64,000 bases of DNA from Clostridia bacterium (GTDB taxonomy: Bacteria; Bacillota; Clostridia; Oscillospirales; Acutalibacteraceae), in assembly GCA_017624675.1 (NCBI GenBank), contig JAGAMO010000001.1:92633-156632 (forward strand). The letters are read 5' to 3'. The position numbers were made by a program, and so were the translations under genes. Position 1 is the stretch's first letter. Each line of letters starts with the position of its first letter. This document shows positions 35,817 to 44,896 of this stretch, one piece after another. The notes under the pieces were generated by a model, which had not been told where the DNA came from, ran no database searches, and saw only the letters and a program-made list of their open reading frames with translations.

Positions 35817-36544
35817 ACGATTTCCTCCCTTTCAAGCACAGGTCCGTCTTTACAAATTCTCTTGTTGCCGTATTTTGTTTTGCAGCTGCAACCCATACAA
35901 GCACCAAACCCGCAACCCATACGCTCCTCAAAGCTGTATTGACCGCTTGTTTTTGCAATGCTTTCAATGGCCTTAAACATTGGCATTGGACCGCAAGTGT
36001 AGAAATAATCATAATCAAGATTTTTCATAACATCGGTCACGAAACCTTTTGTACCGTAGCTACCGTCAACAGTTGTTACATAAACATCTAGCCCCAAAAG
36101 CTTGAAAACCTCTTCATAGAACATTTCAGATGAAGTATTAAAACCTAAAATTACGGTTGGTTTTTTGCCGAACTTAATTAGTTCTTTACAAAGTCCGTAA
36201 AGTGGGGGAATACCAACGCCGCCACCGATAACCAAAGGATTTTTACAGTCGTTTTCGGCATTAAAGCCGTTGCCTAAACCAACTAATAGGTCAAGCTTAT
36301 CTCCTGCGGTCATTTTACTCATTTTTTCAGTGCCAACACCCACAACCTTGTAGATAATGGTTATGGTTTCCTTGTCATAATCGCACACCGAAATAGGACG
36401 GCGAAGATAAAGACCGTCTATTTTAACATTTACAAATTGACCTGGGGACAAAAGGGCGGAAGTGTCGCCCTTTAATACCATTCTGAAAACATTTGGGGCT
36501 AGTTCGAAATTGAAAAGAATTTCGTAAATTCCTTGTTTCATCAT
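35810..36544 (-). CDS. pyrK: Dihydroorotate dehydrogenase electron transfer subunit
   Basis: 244 residues with FAD- and NAD-binding halves: RRPISVCDY is the flavin motif, VIGGGVGIPPLYGL the nucleotide site. The C-terminal 2Fe-2S cluster ligands are in GCGFGACMGCSCK and RICKDGPV. This subunit moves electrons from PyrDB to NAD+. Confidence 0.95.
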   Translation of the reverse strand: MMKQGIYEILFNFELAPNVFRMVLKGDTSALLSPGQFVNVKIDGLYLRRPISVCDYDKETITIIYKVVGVGTEKMSKMTAGDKLDLLVGLGNGFNAENDCKNPLVIGGGVGIPPLYGLCKELIKFGKKPTVILGFNTSSEMFYEEVFKLLGLDVYVTTVDGSYGTKGFVTDVMKNLDYDYFYTCGPMPMFKAIESIAKTSGQYSFEERMGCGFGACMGCSCKTKYGNKRICKDGPVLEREEIVW

Positions 36545-36557
36545 AAGTTAGTTCACC

Positions 36558-39500
36558 TTAAGAATCTATAGTAGAAATTGTGATAGTGTTCTCATCTAAT
36601 ACATCTAAAAGAACTCTTACAGTGTCAAGAGATGTGAAGATGGTAACATTATTTTCGGTTGAAAGTCTGCGAATTTCATAACCGTCGGTCAAGTCGCCTG
36701 TTGAGTTGATGTCCTTTGTATTGATAACATAGGCAATATGACCTTGGCGGATAGCTTCAGGAATTTCGTCACTGCCTTCGCCGATTTTACCAAGAACATG
36801 GGTACGAATTCCATTAGCTTTAAGGAATTCTGCGGTACCCTTGGTGGCTTGAATGTTAAATCCAAGGTTATAGAAACGGCGGATTAAGGGGAGTGCTTCT
36901 TCCTTGTCGGCATCGGCAATTGTTGCAAAAACAGTTCCGTAGTTTTGAAGCTTCATACCACTTGCCTGTAAAGCCTTATACAATGCACGATTAAGTTTAT
37001 CGTCATAACCGATAGCTTCGCCTGTAGACTTCATTTCGGGTGAGAGGTAAGCATCAAGACCGTGGATTTTGTTGAAGGAGAATACAGGAACCTTTACATA
37101 GTAACGTTTTTTCTCCTCAGCATAGATATCGAAAATGCCTTGTTCTTTTAAGGATTTACCAAGGATAACCTCGGTTGCAATATCTGCCAAGCTGTAGCCT
37201 GTAGCTTTAGAAAGGAAAGGAACAGTACGAGAGGAACGGGGGTTAACCTCGATAATAAATACATTGTCATCCTTGTCAACGATAAACTGAATATTGTAAA
37301 GACCGATAATGCCGATACCGAGACCTAATTTTTTAGCGTATTGCAAAATTGTGCCCTTAACCTTATCTGAAATACTGAAGGTGGGGTATACGCTTATAGA
37401 GTCGCCCGAGTGAATACCTGTACGCTCAACAAGCTCCATAATACCGGGAACAAATACATCTCTACCGTCGCAAATAGCGTCAATTTCAACCTCTTTACCA
37501 AAGATATATTTATCAACCAAAACAGGCTTGTCTTCGTCGATTTCAACGGCGGTTTTAAGATAGTTTCTAAGCTGTGCCTCGTCAGCAACAATTTGCATTG
37601 CACGACCGCCCAAAACGAAGGAAGGACGAACTAATACGGGGTAACCGATTTCGTTTGCTGCAGCAACACCAGCCTCAATATTGGTAACAGCTTTACCTTG
37701 GGGTTGAGGAATATCAAGCGCTTTGAGTACTTTTTCAAAGCTGTCACGGTTTTCGGCACGTTCAATGGCATCACAATCGGTACCGATAATTTTAACGTTG
37801 TGCTTCATCAAAGGCTCAGCTAAGTTGATGGCAGTTTGACCGCCAAGAGAAGCAATTACACCCTCTGGCTTTTCAAACTCAATAATATTCATTACATCTT
37901 CAGTTGTAAGAGGCTCGAAATAGAGCTTGTCTGAACAAGTATAGTCGGTAGAAACTGTTTCGGGGTTGTTATTGATAATAATTGCTTCGTAACCTGAATT
38001 TTTGATGGTTGTTACAGCGTGAACGGTTGAATAGTCAAACTCAACACCTTGACCGATACGGATAGGACCTGCACCTAAAACAACAATCTTTTTTCTATCG
38101 GTTAAAACGGAAGCGTTTTCGCCTTGATAGGATGAGTAGAAATAGGGGATATATGCGTTTGTGTGGCAAGTGTCAACCATCTTGTAAACGGGGAAGATGT
38201 TGTTTGCTTTTCTAAGGTCAAATACCTCACGCTCTGCAACATCCCAAAGACTTGCGATAATCTTATCGCTAAATCCCATAACCTTTGCATCTTTAAGGAT
38301 TTTAACATCACCCTTATTGTCAGCAACAACGGTTTCCATTTTAACTATTTTTTCAAGACAAATGAGGAAATATTCAGTAATCTTGGTAGCTTCGTGAAGC
38401 TCTGCAGTGGAAACACCTAAACGCATAAGCTGAGCTACTGCAAAAATGGTATCGTCTTTAAACTGTTTGATATAGTCAAAGAGTTCTTCTTTTGACATAT
38501 TATTGAATTTAGGAAGATAGAAGTGATTTGCACCTATTTCCAAAGAACGAACTGACTTTAGTAAGCATTCTTCAAGTGTTGAGCCAATACCCATAACCTC
38601 GCCAGTAGCTTTCATCTGTGTGCCGAGAGTGTTGGGAGCCTTAGCAAATTTATCGAAGGGGAAACGGGGCATTTTAGCCACGATATAATCAAGTCTGGGC
38701 TCGAAAGCGGCGGTGGTGTTAGCAATTTCAATTTCCTCAAGCGCCATACCAACTGCAATTTTAGCGGTTACACGGGCAATGGGATAACCACTAGCCTTAG
38801 AAGCCAAAGCAGATGAACGGGAAACACGGGGGTTAACTTCAATTAGATAGTATTCAGAAGTTTCGGGGTTGAGAGCAAACTGAACGTTGCAGCCACCCTC
38901 AATTTTAAGTTCCTTAATCAAACGAATAGCACTGTCGTTCAACATTTTAAGGTCTTTGTCATTAAGGGTTAAGATGGGAGCCACAACCAAAGAGTCACCG
39001 GTGTGAACACCAACGGGGTCAATGTTTTCCATACCGCAGATGGTAATAGCATGGTCATTAGAGTCACGCATAACCTCGAACTCTATTTCTTTATATCCCT
39101 TAACGCTCTTTTCAATAAGCACCTGATTAACGGGAGAAAGCTTAAATGCGTTAAGACCAACCTCAACAAGTTCTTCTTCGTTATAAGCAAAGCCACCGCC
39201 TGTACCGCCCAAAGTAAATGCAGGACGGAGAACTACAGGGTAGCCAATTCTTTTTGCTGCTTCCTTTGCTTCATCAATGCTGTATGTGATTTCAGAAGGA
39301 ATAGTAGGTTCACCGATAGACTGGCATAGCTCTTTAAAGAGTTCACGGTCTTCGGCTCTTTCAATACTCTCACTGCTTGTGCCTAAAAGTTCAACACCAC
39401 ATTCTTTGAGAATACCTTTCTTTTCTAACTGCATTGCAAGGTTAAGACCTGTCTGACCGCCGATACCGGGAACGATAGCGTCGGGACGCTCATAACGCAA

Positions 39501-39731
39501 AATCTTTGCAACATATTCAAGGGTTAAAGGCTCCATATATACCTTGTCCGCAATAGTGGTGTCAGTCATAATGGTTGCAGGGTTTGAGTTGCAAAGTACA
39601 ACCTCGTAACCCTCTTCTTTGAGCGCTAAACAAGCTTGTGTACCTGCATAGTCAAACTCAGCAGCCTGACCGATAACGATAGGACCAGAGCCTATAATTA
39701 ATATCTTTTTAATATCCGTTCTTTTTGCCAT
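36558..39731 (-). CDS. carB: Carbamoyl-phosphate synthase, large subunit
   Basis: 1057 residues with the two homologous ATP-grasp halves (about 1-550 and 551-930) and a C-terminal allosteric domain of methylglyoxal-synthase fold. The repeated opening motif is IIGSGPIVIGQAAEFDY at the start and VLGAGPIRIGQGVEFDY near 550. It should use ammonia from the glutaminase subunit CarA, but no carA lies in the operon or anywhere in this window. Confidence 0.97.
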   Translation of the reverse strand: MAKRTDIKKILIIGSGPIVIGQAAEFDYAGTQACLALKEEGYEVVLCNSNPATIMTDTTIADKVYMEPLTLEYVAKILRYERPDAIVPGIGGQTGLNLAMQLEKKGILKECGVELLGTSSESIERAEDRELFKELCQSIGEPTIPSEITYSIDEAKEAAKRIGYPVVLRPAFTLGGTGGGFAYNEEELVEVGLNAFKLSPVNQVLIEKSVKGYKEIEFEVMRDSNDHAITICGMENIDPVGVHTGDSLVVAPILTLNDKDLKMLNDSAIRLIKELKIEGGCNVQFALNPETSEYYLIEVNPRVSRSSALASKASGYPIARVTAKIAVGMALEEIEIANTTAAFEPRLDYIVAKMPRFPFDKFAKAPNTLGTQMKATGEVMGIGSTLEECLLKSVRSLEIGANHFYLPKFNNMSKEELFDYIKQFKDDTIFAVAQLMRLGVSTAELHEATKITEYFLICLEKIVKMETVVADNKGDVKILKDAKVMGFSDKIIASLWDVAEREVFDLRKANNIFPVYKMVDTCHTNAYIPYFYSSYQGENASVLTDRKKIVVLGAGPIRIGQGVEFDYSTVHAVTTIKNSGYEAIIINNNPETVSTDYTCSDKLYFEPLTTEDVMNIIEFEKPEGVIASLGGQTAINLAEPLMKHNVKIIGTDCDAIERAENRDSFEKVLKALDIPQPQGKAVTNIEAGVAAANEIGYPVLVRPSFVLGGRAMQIVADEAQLRNYLKTAVEIDEDKPVLVDKYIFGKEVEIDAICDGRDVFVPGIMELVERTGIHSGDSISVYPTFSISDKVKGTILQYAKKLGLGIGIIGLYNIQFIVDKDDNVFIIEVNPRSSRTVPFLSKATGYSLADIATEVILGKSLKEQGIFDIYAEEKKRYYVKVPVFSFNKIHGLDAYLSPEMKSTGEAIGYDDKLNRALYKALQASGMKLQNYGTVFATIADADKEEALPLIRRFYNLGFNIQATKGTAEFLKANGIRTHVLGKIGEGSDEIPEAIRQGHIAYVINTKDINSTGDLTDGYEIRRLSTENNVTIFTSLDTVRVLLDVLDENTITISTIDS

Positions 39732-39749
39732 TTTTATTTCCTCCTGAAT

Positions 39750-40991
39750 TTAAAAAACAGATTCATAAACTATTTTGCCGTCACAGACGGTCATTTTGTT
39801 TACACCGTAAAGCTTGTGACCTTCAAAGGGTGTAAATTTTCCCATAGATAAAAACTCTTTGGGGTCAACATTATATTCAGTGTTTAAATCAAACACACAA
39901 ATATCATCATTAAGCGGCAAACCAAATCGTTTGCGTGGATTAATTGACATCAGTTCAATTAATTTTTCTAAGGTAATGATTTTAGTCTTAACCAAATAGG
40001 TGTACATAACCGAAAAAGCGGTTTCAATTCCAACAACGCCCATAAAGCTGTTTTTAAGACCGCGTGTCTTTTCCTCTTCAGAGTGGGGTGCATGGTCGGT
40101 GGCTATCATATCAATAGTACCGTCGCAAATACCTTCTATTAATGCTAATCGGTCTTCCTCGCTTCTGATTGGCGGATTCATTTTAAAGCGACCTTCGTCC
40201 TTTAAATCCATATCATTAAAGACAAGGTAGTGGGGAGCGGTTTCGCAAGTAATATCAACACCGTCCTTTTTAGCTTGTCTTATAAGCTCAACGCTTTCTT
40301 TACAAGAAATGTGGCATACATGGTATTTACAGCCTGTCTTTTTAGCAAGTGCAATATCCCGTTTAATCGGACCCCATTCACTTTCTGAGCAAATCCCTTT
40401 GTGATTGTTTAGTTTTGCATACTCGCCGTCGTGAATATAACCGCCTTTAAGTAAAGAATTGTCTTCACAGTGTGCAACAATTATCTTATCAAGCTGTTTA
40501 GCCTTTATCATTGCTTTTTCCATAAGCTCGGGAGACTGAATACCTTTGCCATCGTCAGAGAAAGCAAAGCAGTTATCTTTAAGGCTTTCAAAATCACATA
40601 ATTCCTTGCCTTCTTGATTTTTGGTAATTGAGGCATAGGGGTGAACTCGTATGACAGCATCTTTATCAATTATATCTTGCTGAACCGTAATATTCTCTAA
40701 ACTGTCGGGCACAGGTTTTAAGTTTGGCATACTGCAAACATCGGCATAACCGCCTCTGGCAGAAGCTAAAGTACCTGTTTTAATTGTCTCTTTATATGAA
40801 AAACCCGGCTCTCTGAGATGAACGTGAACATCACAAAAGGCCGGAAAAATAAAGCAATTATTAAATTTAGAAACAATACCGCTATCTAATTTAGAAAAAA
40901 ACGGACCAGCTTCGGAAATATCTAAAGAATAATTCCCGAATTGAAAAGAACTGTCCTTGAAATAATTTACATTTTGTAATGTCAATTTCAT
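39750..40991 (-). CDS. pyrC: Dihydroorotase
   Basis: 413 residues, amidohydrolase of the class I (PyrC/allantoinase-like) group. Metal-binding D-V-H-V-H in FCDVHVHLREPG, H in VAHCEDNS, and the catalytic aspartate in IATDHAPHS. It is the first gene of the pyr operon; its ATG lies about 35 bases from the predicted transcription start, too short for an anti-antiterminator leader of the PyrR type. Confidence 0.95.
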   Translation of the reverse strand: MKLTLQNVNYFKDSSFQFGNYSLDISEAGPFFSKLDSGIVSKFNNCFIFPAFCDVHVHLREPGFSYKETIKTGTLASARGGYADVCSMPNLKPVPDSLENITVQQDIIDKDAVIRVHPYASITKNQEGKELCDFESLKDNCFAFSDDGKGIQSPELMEKAMIKAKQLDKIIVAHCEDNSLLKGGYIHDGEYAKLNNHKGICSESEWGPIKRDIALAKKTGCKYHVCHISCKESVELIRQAKKDGVDITCETAPHYLVFNDMDLKDEGRFKMNPPIRSEEDRLALIEGICDGTIDMIATDHAPHSEEEKTRGLKNSFMGVVGIETAFSVMYTYLVKTKIITLEKLIELMSINPRKRFGLPLNDDICVFDLNTEYNVDPKEFLSMGKFTPFEGHKLYGVNKMTVCDGKIVYESVF

Positions 40992-41032
40992 AAATGTAAC
41001 CTACCTTTCAAAGACTCAAATTTATCTTATGT

Positions 41033-41061
41033 ATTTTATCATAATTGAAAACCCCAGTCAA
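41033..41061 (-). promoter_or_regulatory. Sigma-A promoter of the pyr operon
   Basis: On the - strand TTGACT (41061-41056) and TAAAAT (41038-41033) with a 17-base spacer. It directs transcription of all eight pyr genes; a divergent promoter for pepD lies 20 bases away. Confidence 0.8.
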
Positions 41062-41080
41062 GGGTATTTTTAAATAATTA

Positions 41081-41109
41081 TTGAAAAATATTAAATTATA
41101 TAGTATATT
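41081..41109 (+). promoter_or_regulatory. Sigma-A promoter for pepD
   Basis: TTGAAA (41081-41086) and TATATT (41104-41109), 17-base spacer, 33 bases before the start codon. Confidence 0.65.
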
Positions 41110-41142
41110 ATATACTGCATAATTTTTCTTAAAGGTGTAGTA

Positions 41143-42558
41143 ATGAAAAATAAGGTTTTTGAAAATTTTAGAAATATAACAAAAGTGCCGAGAGGGTCGG
41201 GTAACACAGTAAAAATTGCTGATTATTGTGTAGACTTTGCAAATCGTAATAATCTTAAATATTTGCGTGATGAAAACGATAATGTGATAATCTTTAAAGA
41301 CGGTGCTTTGAGTGGCAAGAACAAAGAGCCAATTATTTTACAGGGTCATACGGATATGGTATGTCAGAAAACCGCCGACAGTAACCACAATTTCACAAAA
41401 GAGGGACCTCACATTGTTGTTGATGGAGATTATCTAAAAGCAGATAAAACCACCCTCGGTGCTGACAACGGCATTGCACTTGCTTTGATTATGGCGATTT
41501 TAGAGAGTGATGATATATCACATCCGCCTATTGAAGCGGTATTTACCTCCGATGAAGAGATAGGTATGCTCGGTGCTTCGGCTCTTGATATGTCTTCTCT
41601 TAAATCAAAAAGAATGATTAACCTTGATTCTGAGGAGGATGACACGGTTACAGTTTCTTGTGCGGGTGGTAGTGACTTTTTGGTTAAGTTACCAATAGAG
41701 TTTGATGCTTACAGTGGCAAAACCTATAACATTTCTTTTAAAGGTTTAAAGGGTGGTCACAGCGGTGTTGAAATTGATAAGGGCAGAGTAAACGCTAACG
41801 TTCTTGCGGGTAGATTTCTAAATCATTTTGCACCATTAGTTGATTACAGGCTTTGCGAAATTAACGGTGGTGATAAGAGTAATGCTATTACTTTGGAGTG
41901 TTCCTTTAAACTTATTACAAACGATAAAAATTTCAAAGCAAAAGCCGAGGAATATTTAAAAGAAATCAAAAGTGAAATATCCGCTCGTGAGCCTGATTTC
42001 ACTTTTGAAATAAAAGAAACAGGGGAGACTCAAACCGCTTTTTCTAAATCGCTAACTGATAAACTTGTATTTTTACTTGTTAATGCTCCAAGCGGAATTC
42101 TTCAAATGAGTGCTGAAATTAAAGGTCTTGTTGAAACCTCACTTAATTTAGGTATTTTGAAAACCGAAAAAGATTATATTCTTTTTGATTTTTCGTTTAG
42201 AAGTAATAAACTAACCGCCCTGAAATTTTTAGAGGAACGACTTTCTTCTTTGGCAAATTCAGTTAATGCAAAAACTGAAACTATCGGTTTTTATCCGCCT
42301 TGGGAATATATGTCGGGCTCTGATTTAGAAAAAACCTATTGCCAGTGTTACGAGCGTCAGTTTGGCAAAAGCCCTAAAATTTCTGCTATTCATGCGGGAC
42401 TTGAGTGCGGTGTTTTTGCTTCTAAAATCAATGGACTAACTGCAATTTCGGTTGGTCCCCAAATGTTTGATGTTCATACAGTTAACGAGAGATTGAGTAT
42501 CAGTTCTACCGAAAAATTTGTAGAACTTATCAAAGATGTTTTAGCAAACCTTGGATAA
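41143..42558 (+). CDS. pepD: Aminoacyl-histidine dipeptidase (M20 peptidase, PepD)
   Basis: 471 residues, cytosolic zinc dipeptidase of the carnosinase type. Active-site and zinc ligands are visible in LQGHTDMVC, LGADNGIA, FTSDEEIGMLGA (catalytic Glu-Glu) and HAGLECGVF; an inserted lid domain lies at about 190-300 (GLKGGHSGVEI). The next genes import peptides, so a peptide-feeding role is likely. Confidence 0.93.
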   Translation: MKNKVFENFRNITKVPRGSGNTVKIADYCVDFANRNNLKYLRDENDNVIIFKDGALSGKNKEPIILQGHTDMVCQKTADSNHNFTKEGPHIVVDGDYLKADKTTLGADNGIALALIMAILESDDISHPPIEAVFTSDEEIGMLGASALDMSSLKSKRMINLDSEEDDTVTVSCAGGSDFLVKLPIEFDAYSGKTYNISFKGLKGGHSGVEIDKGRVNANVLAGRFLNHFAPLVDYRLCEINGGDKSNAITLECSFKLITNDKNFKAKAEEYLKEIKSEISAREPDFTFEIKETGETQTAFSKSLTDKLVFLLVNAPSGILQMSAEIKGLVETSLNLGILKTEKDYILFDFSFRSNKLTALKFLEERLSSLANSVNAKTETIGFYPPWEYMSGSDLEKTYCQCYERQFGKSPKISAIHAGLECGVFASKINGLTAISVGPQMFDVHTVNERLSISSTEKFVELIKDVLANLG

Positions 42559-42571
42559 TTGGATTTTTTTC

Positions 42572-42600
42572 TTGATTTAATCTTTAATTTATTGTATACT
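42572..42600 (+). promoter_or_regulatory. Sigma-A promoter for the OPT transporter unit
   Basis: TTGATT (42572-42577) and TATACT (42595-42600), 17-base spacer, 40 bases upstream of the start codon. Confidence 0.65.
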
Positions 42601-42640
42601 AGTTGAGTTAACTTTATCACTTTAAAGGAATGGAGATATT

Positions 42641-44545
42641 ATGGAAAACAAAAATGAATTCAAACCATATATTCCTGCCGAAAAGGTCACTCCTGAACTT
42701 ACTATTACTTCAATAGTAATGGGTGTTATTTTGGCAGTTGTATTTGGTGCTGCCAACGCTTATCTTGGCCTTCGTGTTGGTATGACCGTTTCTGCTTCAA
42801 TACCTGCGGCGGTTATTGCTATGGGTGTTATCCGCATTTTATTACGCAGAAACTCAATATTGGAAAGCAATATGGTGCAGACCATCGGCTCTGCGGGTGA
42901 ATCCTTGGCTGCGGGCGCTATCTTCACATTGCCTACATTATTTATATGGGCGGCTGAGGGTAAAGCAGATAATCCTAGTCTTTTAGAAATCACTCTTATT
43001 GCTTTAATAGGTGGTCTTTTGGGTGTATTCTTTATGATACCTTTGAGAAACGCTTTAATAGTTAAAGAGCATAACATTCTTCCTTATCCCGAAGGCACTG
43101 CTTGTGCAGAGGTGCTTTTGGCAGGTGAGGAAGGCGGTGCAAACGCTTCTACCGTTTTTGCTGGTATGGGCTTTGCTGCATTGTTTAAGTTTATAATTGA
43201 CGGTTTAAAGGTTGTATCAGGCGAGATTTCGGGCAGAGTAAAAGGCTTTGCGGGAGAAATCGGAACACAAATTTATCCCGCTGTTATGAGTGTTGGTTAC
43301 ATTTGTGGAGCCAGAATATCCTCTTATATGTTTGCAGGCGGCGTTTTGGCTTGGTTGGTACTCATCCCATTGATTGTTCTTTTTGGTGAAAATAGTGTCC
43401 TATATCCTAGTGTAGACGCTACAATCGGCGAGATTTTTGCTGAAAGTGGCGCTGGCGGTATTTGGGGCAGCTATATCCGTTATATCGGTGCAGGTGCACT
43501 TGCAGCAGGCGGTATTATAAGCCTTATTAAATCCTTGCCTTTAATTGTTAAAACTTTTAGCGGTGCCATGAAAAATCTTGGCGGTGCAGGTGCTAACAGT
43601 TCTCTTCGTACCGATAAAGATATTAGTATGAAGGTTGTTTTGATTGCAATTTTGATATTAGCTTTACTTATTTGGCTTGTTCCTGCAATTCCCGTTAATC
43701 CTATTGGTGCAGTTTTAATTGTTATATTCGGCTTCTTCTTTGCAACCGTTTCTTCCCGTATGGTAGGCTTGGTTGGAAGCAGTAACAACCCTGTTTCGGG
43801 TATGGCTATTGCAACACTTTTAATTTCAACCTTGATTTTGAAATTTACAGGTATGACCGGTATTAAGGGTATGTGCAGCGCTATTGCTATTGGCTCGGTA
43901 ATTTGTATTGTATCTGCTATTGCAGGTGATACTTCTCAAGACCTTAAAACAGGTTTCCTTTTGGGTGCTACACCTAAGAAACAGCAGATTGGCGAATGCT
44001 TTGGTGTTGTTGCTTCTGCTTTGGCTATCGGCGGAACACTTTATCTCTTAAATAGTGCTTGGGGCTTTGGCTCTGACGAACTTGCTGCTCCTCAGGCAAC
44101 ACTTATGAAACTTATAACCGAGGGTGTTATGGGCGGCGATTTGCCTTGGCCTTTGGTATTCACAGGCGTGTTTATTGCAGTTGTAGTTGAGCTTGTTGGT
44201 ATCCCTGTATTGCCATTTGCTATCGGTGTATATCTACCCGTTCAGTTAAACGCTTGTATTATGGTTGGCGGTATTGTTAGACTATTCTTCGACAAGATGA
44301 AGAAAGAAAAGGCAGAGAAAGAGAGAATCGTTAATGACGGTATCTTGTTCTGCTCGGGTATGATTGCAGGTGAGGGACTTGTTGGTATTGCACTTGCTGT
44401 TTTGGCTGTATTTGGTGTTGGCGAACTTATTGACCTTTCTAAATACATTCCAACAACAGTTTCAAATATCGGCGGTTTAGTGCTCTTTGCAGTTATCATT
44501 CTAACACTTTTGAAATTTACCGTTTGGAAAAAACGCGCTAAGTAA
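42641..44545 (+). CDS. OPT-family oligopeptide transporter
   Basis: 634 residues, about 14-16 membrane helices. The N-terminal TITSIVMGVILAVVFGAANAYLGLRVGMT and the LPYPEGTACAEVLLAGEEGG segment are typical of the bacterial OPT branch, secondary carriers of small peptides (or of metal-peptide complexes). Its stop is only 2 bases from the PqqD-like gene, so the two should be co-expressed. Confidence 0.92.
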   Translation: MENKNEFKPYIPAEKVTPELTITSIVMGVILAVVFGAANAYLGLRVGMTVSASIPAAVIAMGVIRILLRRNSILESNMVQTIGSAGESLAAGAIFTLPTLFIWAAEGKADNPSLLEITLIALIGGLLGVFFMIPLRNALIVKEHNILPYPEGTACAEVLLAGEEGGANASTVFAGMGFAALFKFIIDGLKVVSGEISGRVKGFAGEIGTQIYPAVMSVGYICGARISSYMFAGGVLAWLVLIPLIVLFGENSVLYPSVDATIGEIFAESGAGGIWGSYIRYIGAGALAAGGIISLIKSLPLIVKTFSGAMKNLGGAGANSSLRTDKDISMKVVLIAILILALLIWLVPAIPVNPIGAVLIVIFGFFFATVSSRMVGLVGSSNNPVSGMAIATLLISTLILKFTGMTGIKGMCSAIAIGSVICIVSAIAGDTSQDLKTGFLLGATPKKQQIGECFGVVASALAIGGTLYLLNSAWGFGSDELAAPQATLMKLITEGVMGGDLPWPLVFTGVFIAVVVELVGIPVLPFAIGVYLPVQLNACIMVGGIVRLFFDKMKKEKAEKERIVNDGILFCSGMIAGEGLVGIALAVLAVFGVGELIDLSKYIPTTVSNIGGLVLFAVIILTLLKFTVWKKRAK

Positions 44546-44547
44546 TT

Positions 44548-44877
44548 ATGAGTAGTAACTATTTAGATTTAGTCCCTCAAATTAATGGGGGACTAAATTG
44601 GAATAAAGATGAAAACAATATTGTAACTTTAGAAATTGAAAATACGGGACTTTTCAATAGAATTGCTCAAAAGGTTTTCAAAAAACCAAAAATCAGCTAT
44701 GTTCATTTAGATGAATTGGGAAGCTTTGTGTGGCTTTTGATAGACGGTAAAAGAAATATTTCTGATATAGGTGCTTCTGTTAAGGAGCATTTTGGTGAAG
44801 AAGCAGAGCCTTTGTATGAGAAACTAAGCAAATATTTTCAAATTCTAAAAAGTTATAACTTTGTTATTTTAAATTAG
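44548..44877 (+). CDS. PqqD-family small protein
   Basis: 109 residues. The sequence YVHLDELGSFVWLLIDGKRNISDIGASVKEHFG matches the PqqD fold (RiPP recognition element): a three-strand sheet and helical bundle that holds a precursor peptide for a radical SAM enzyme. No precursor or radical SAM peptide maturase is adjacent; the neighbours are an OPT transporter (2 bases upstream) and a sodium symporter (19 bases downstream). Confidence 0.8.
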   Translation: MSSNYLDLVPQINGGLNWNKDENNIVTLEIENTGLFNRIAQKVFKKPKISYVHLDELGSFVWLLIDGKRNISDIGASVKEHFGEEAEPLYEKLSKYFQILKSYNFVILN

Positions 44878-44896
44878 TTTTAAGGAGAGAATTTAG

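Noticed and set aside
41102-41116. Near-palindrome AGTATATTATATACT between pyrC and pepD as an operator
   Set aside because: It is almost pure A/T and overlaps the pepD -10 region; chance is a sufficient explanation.
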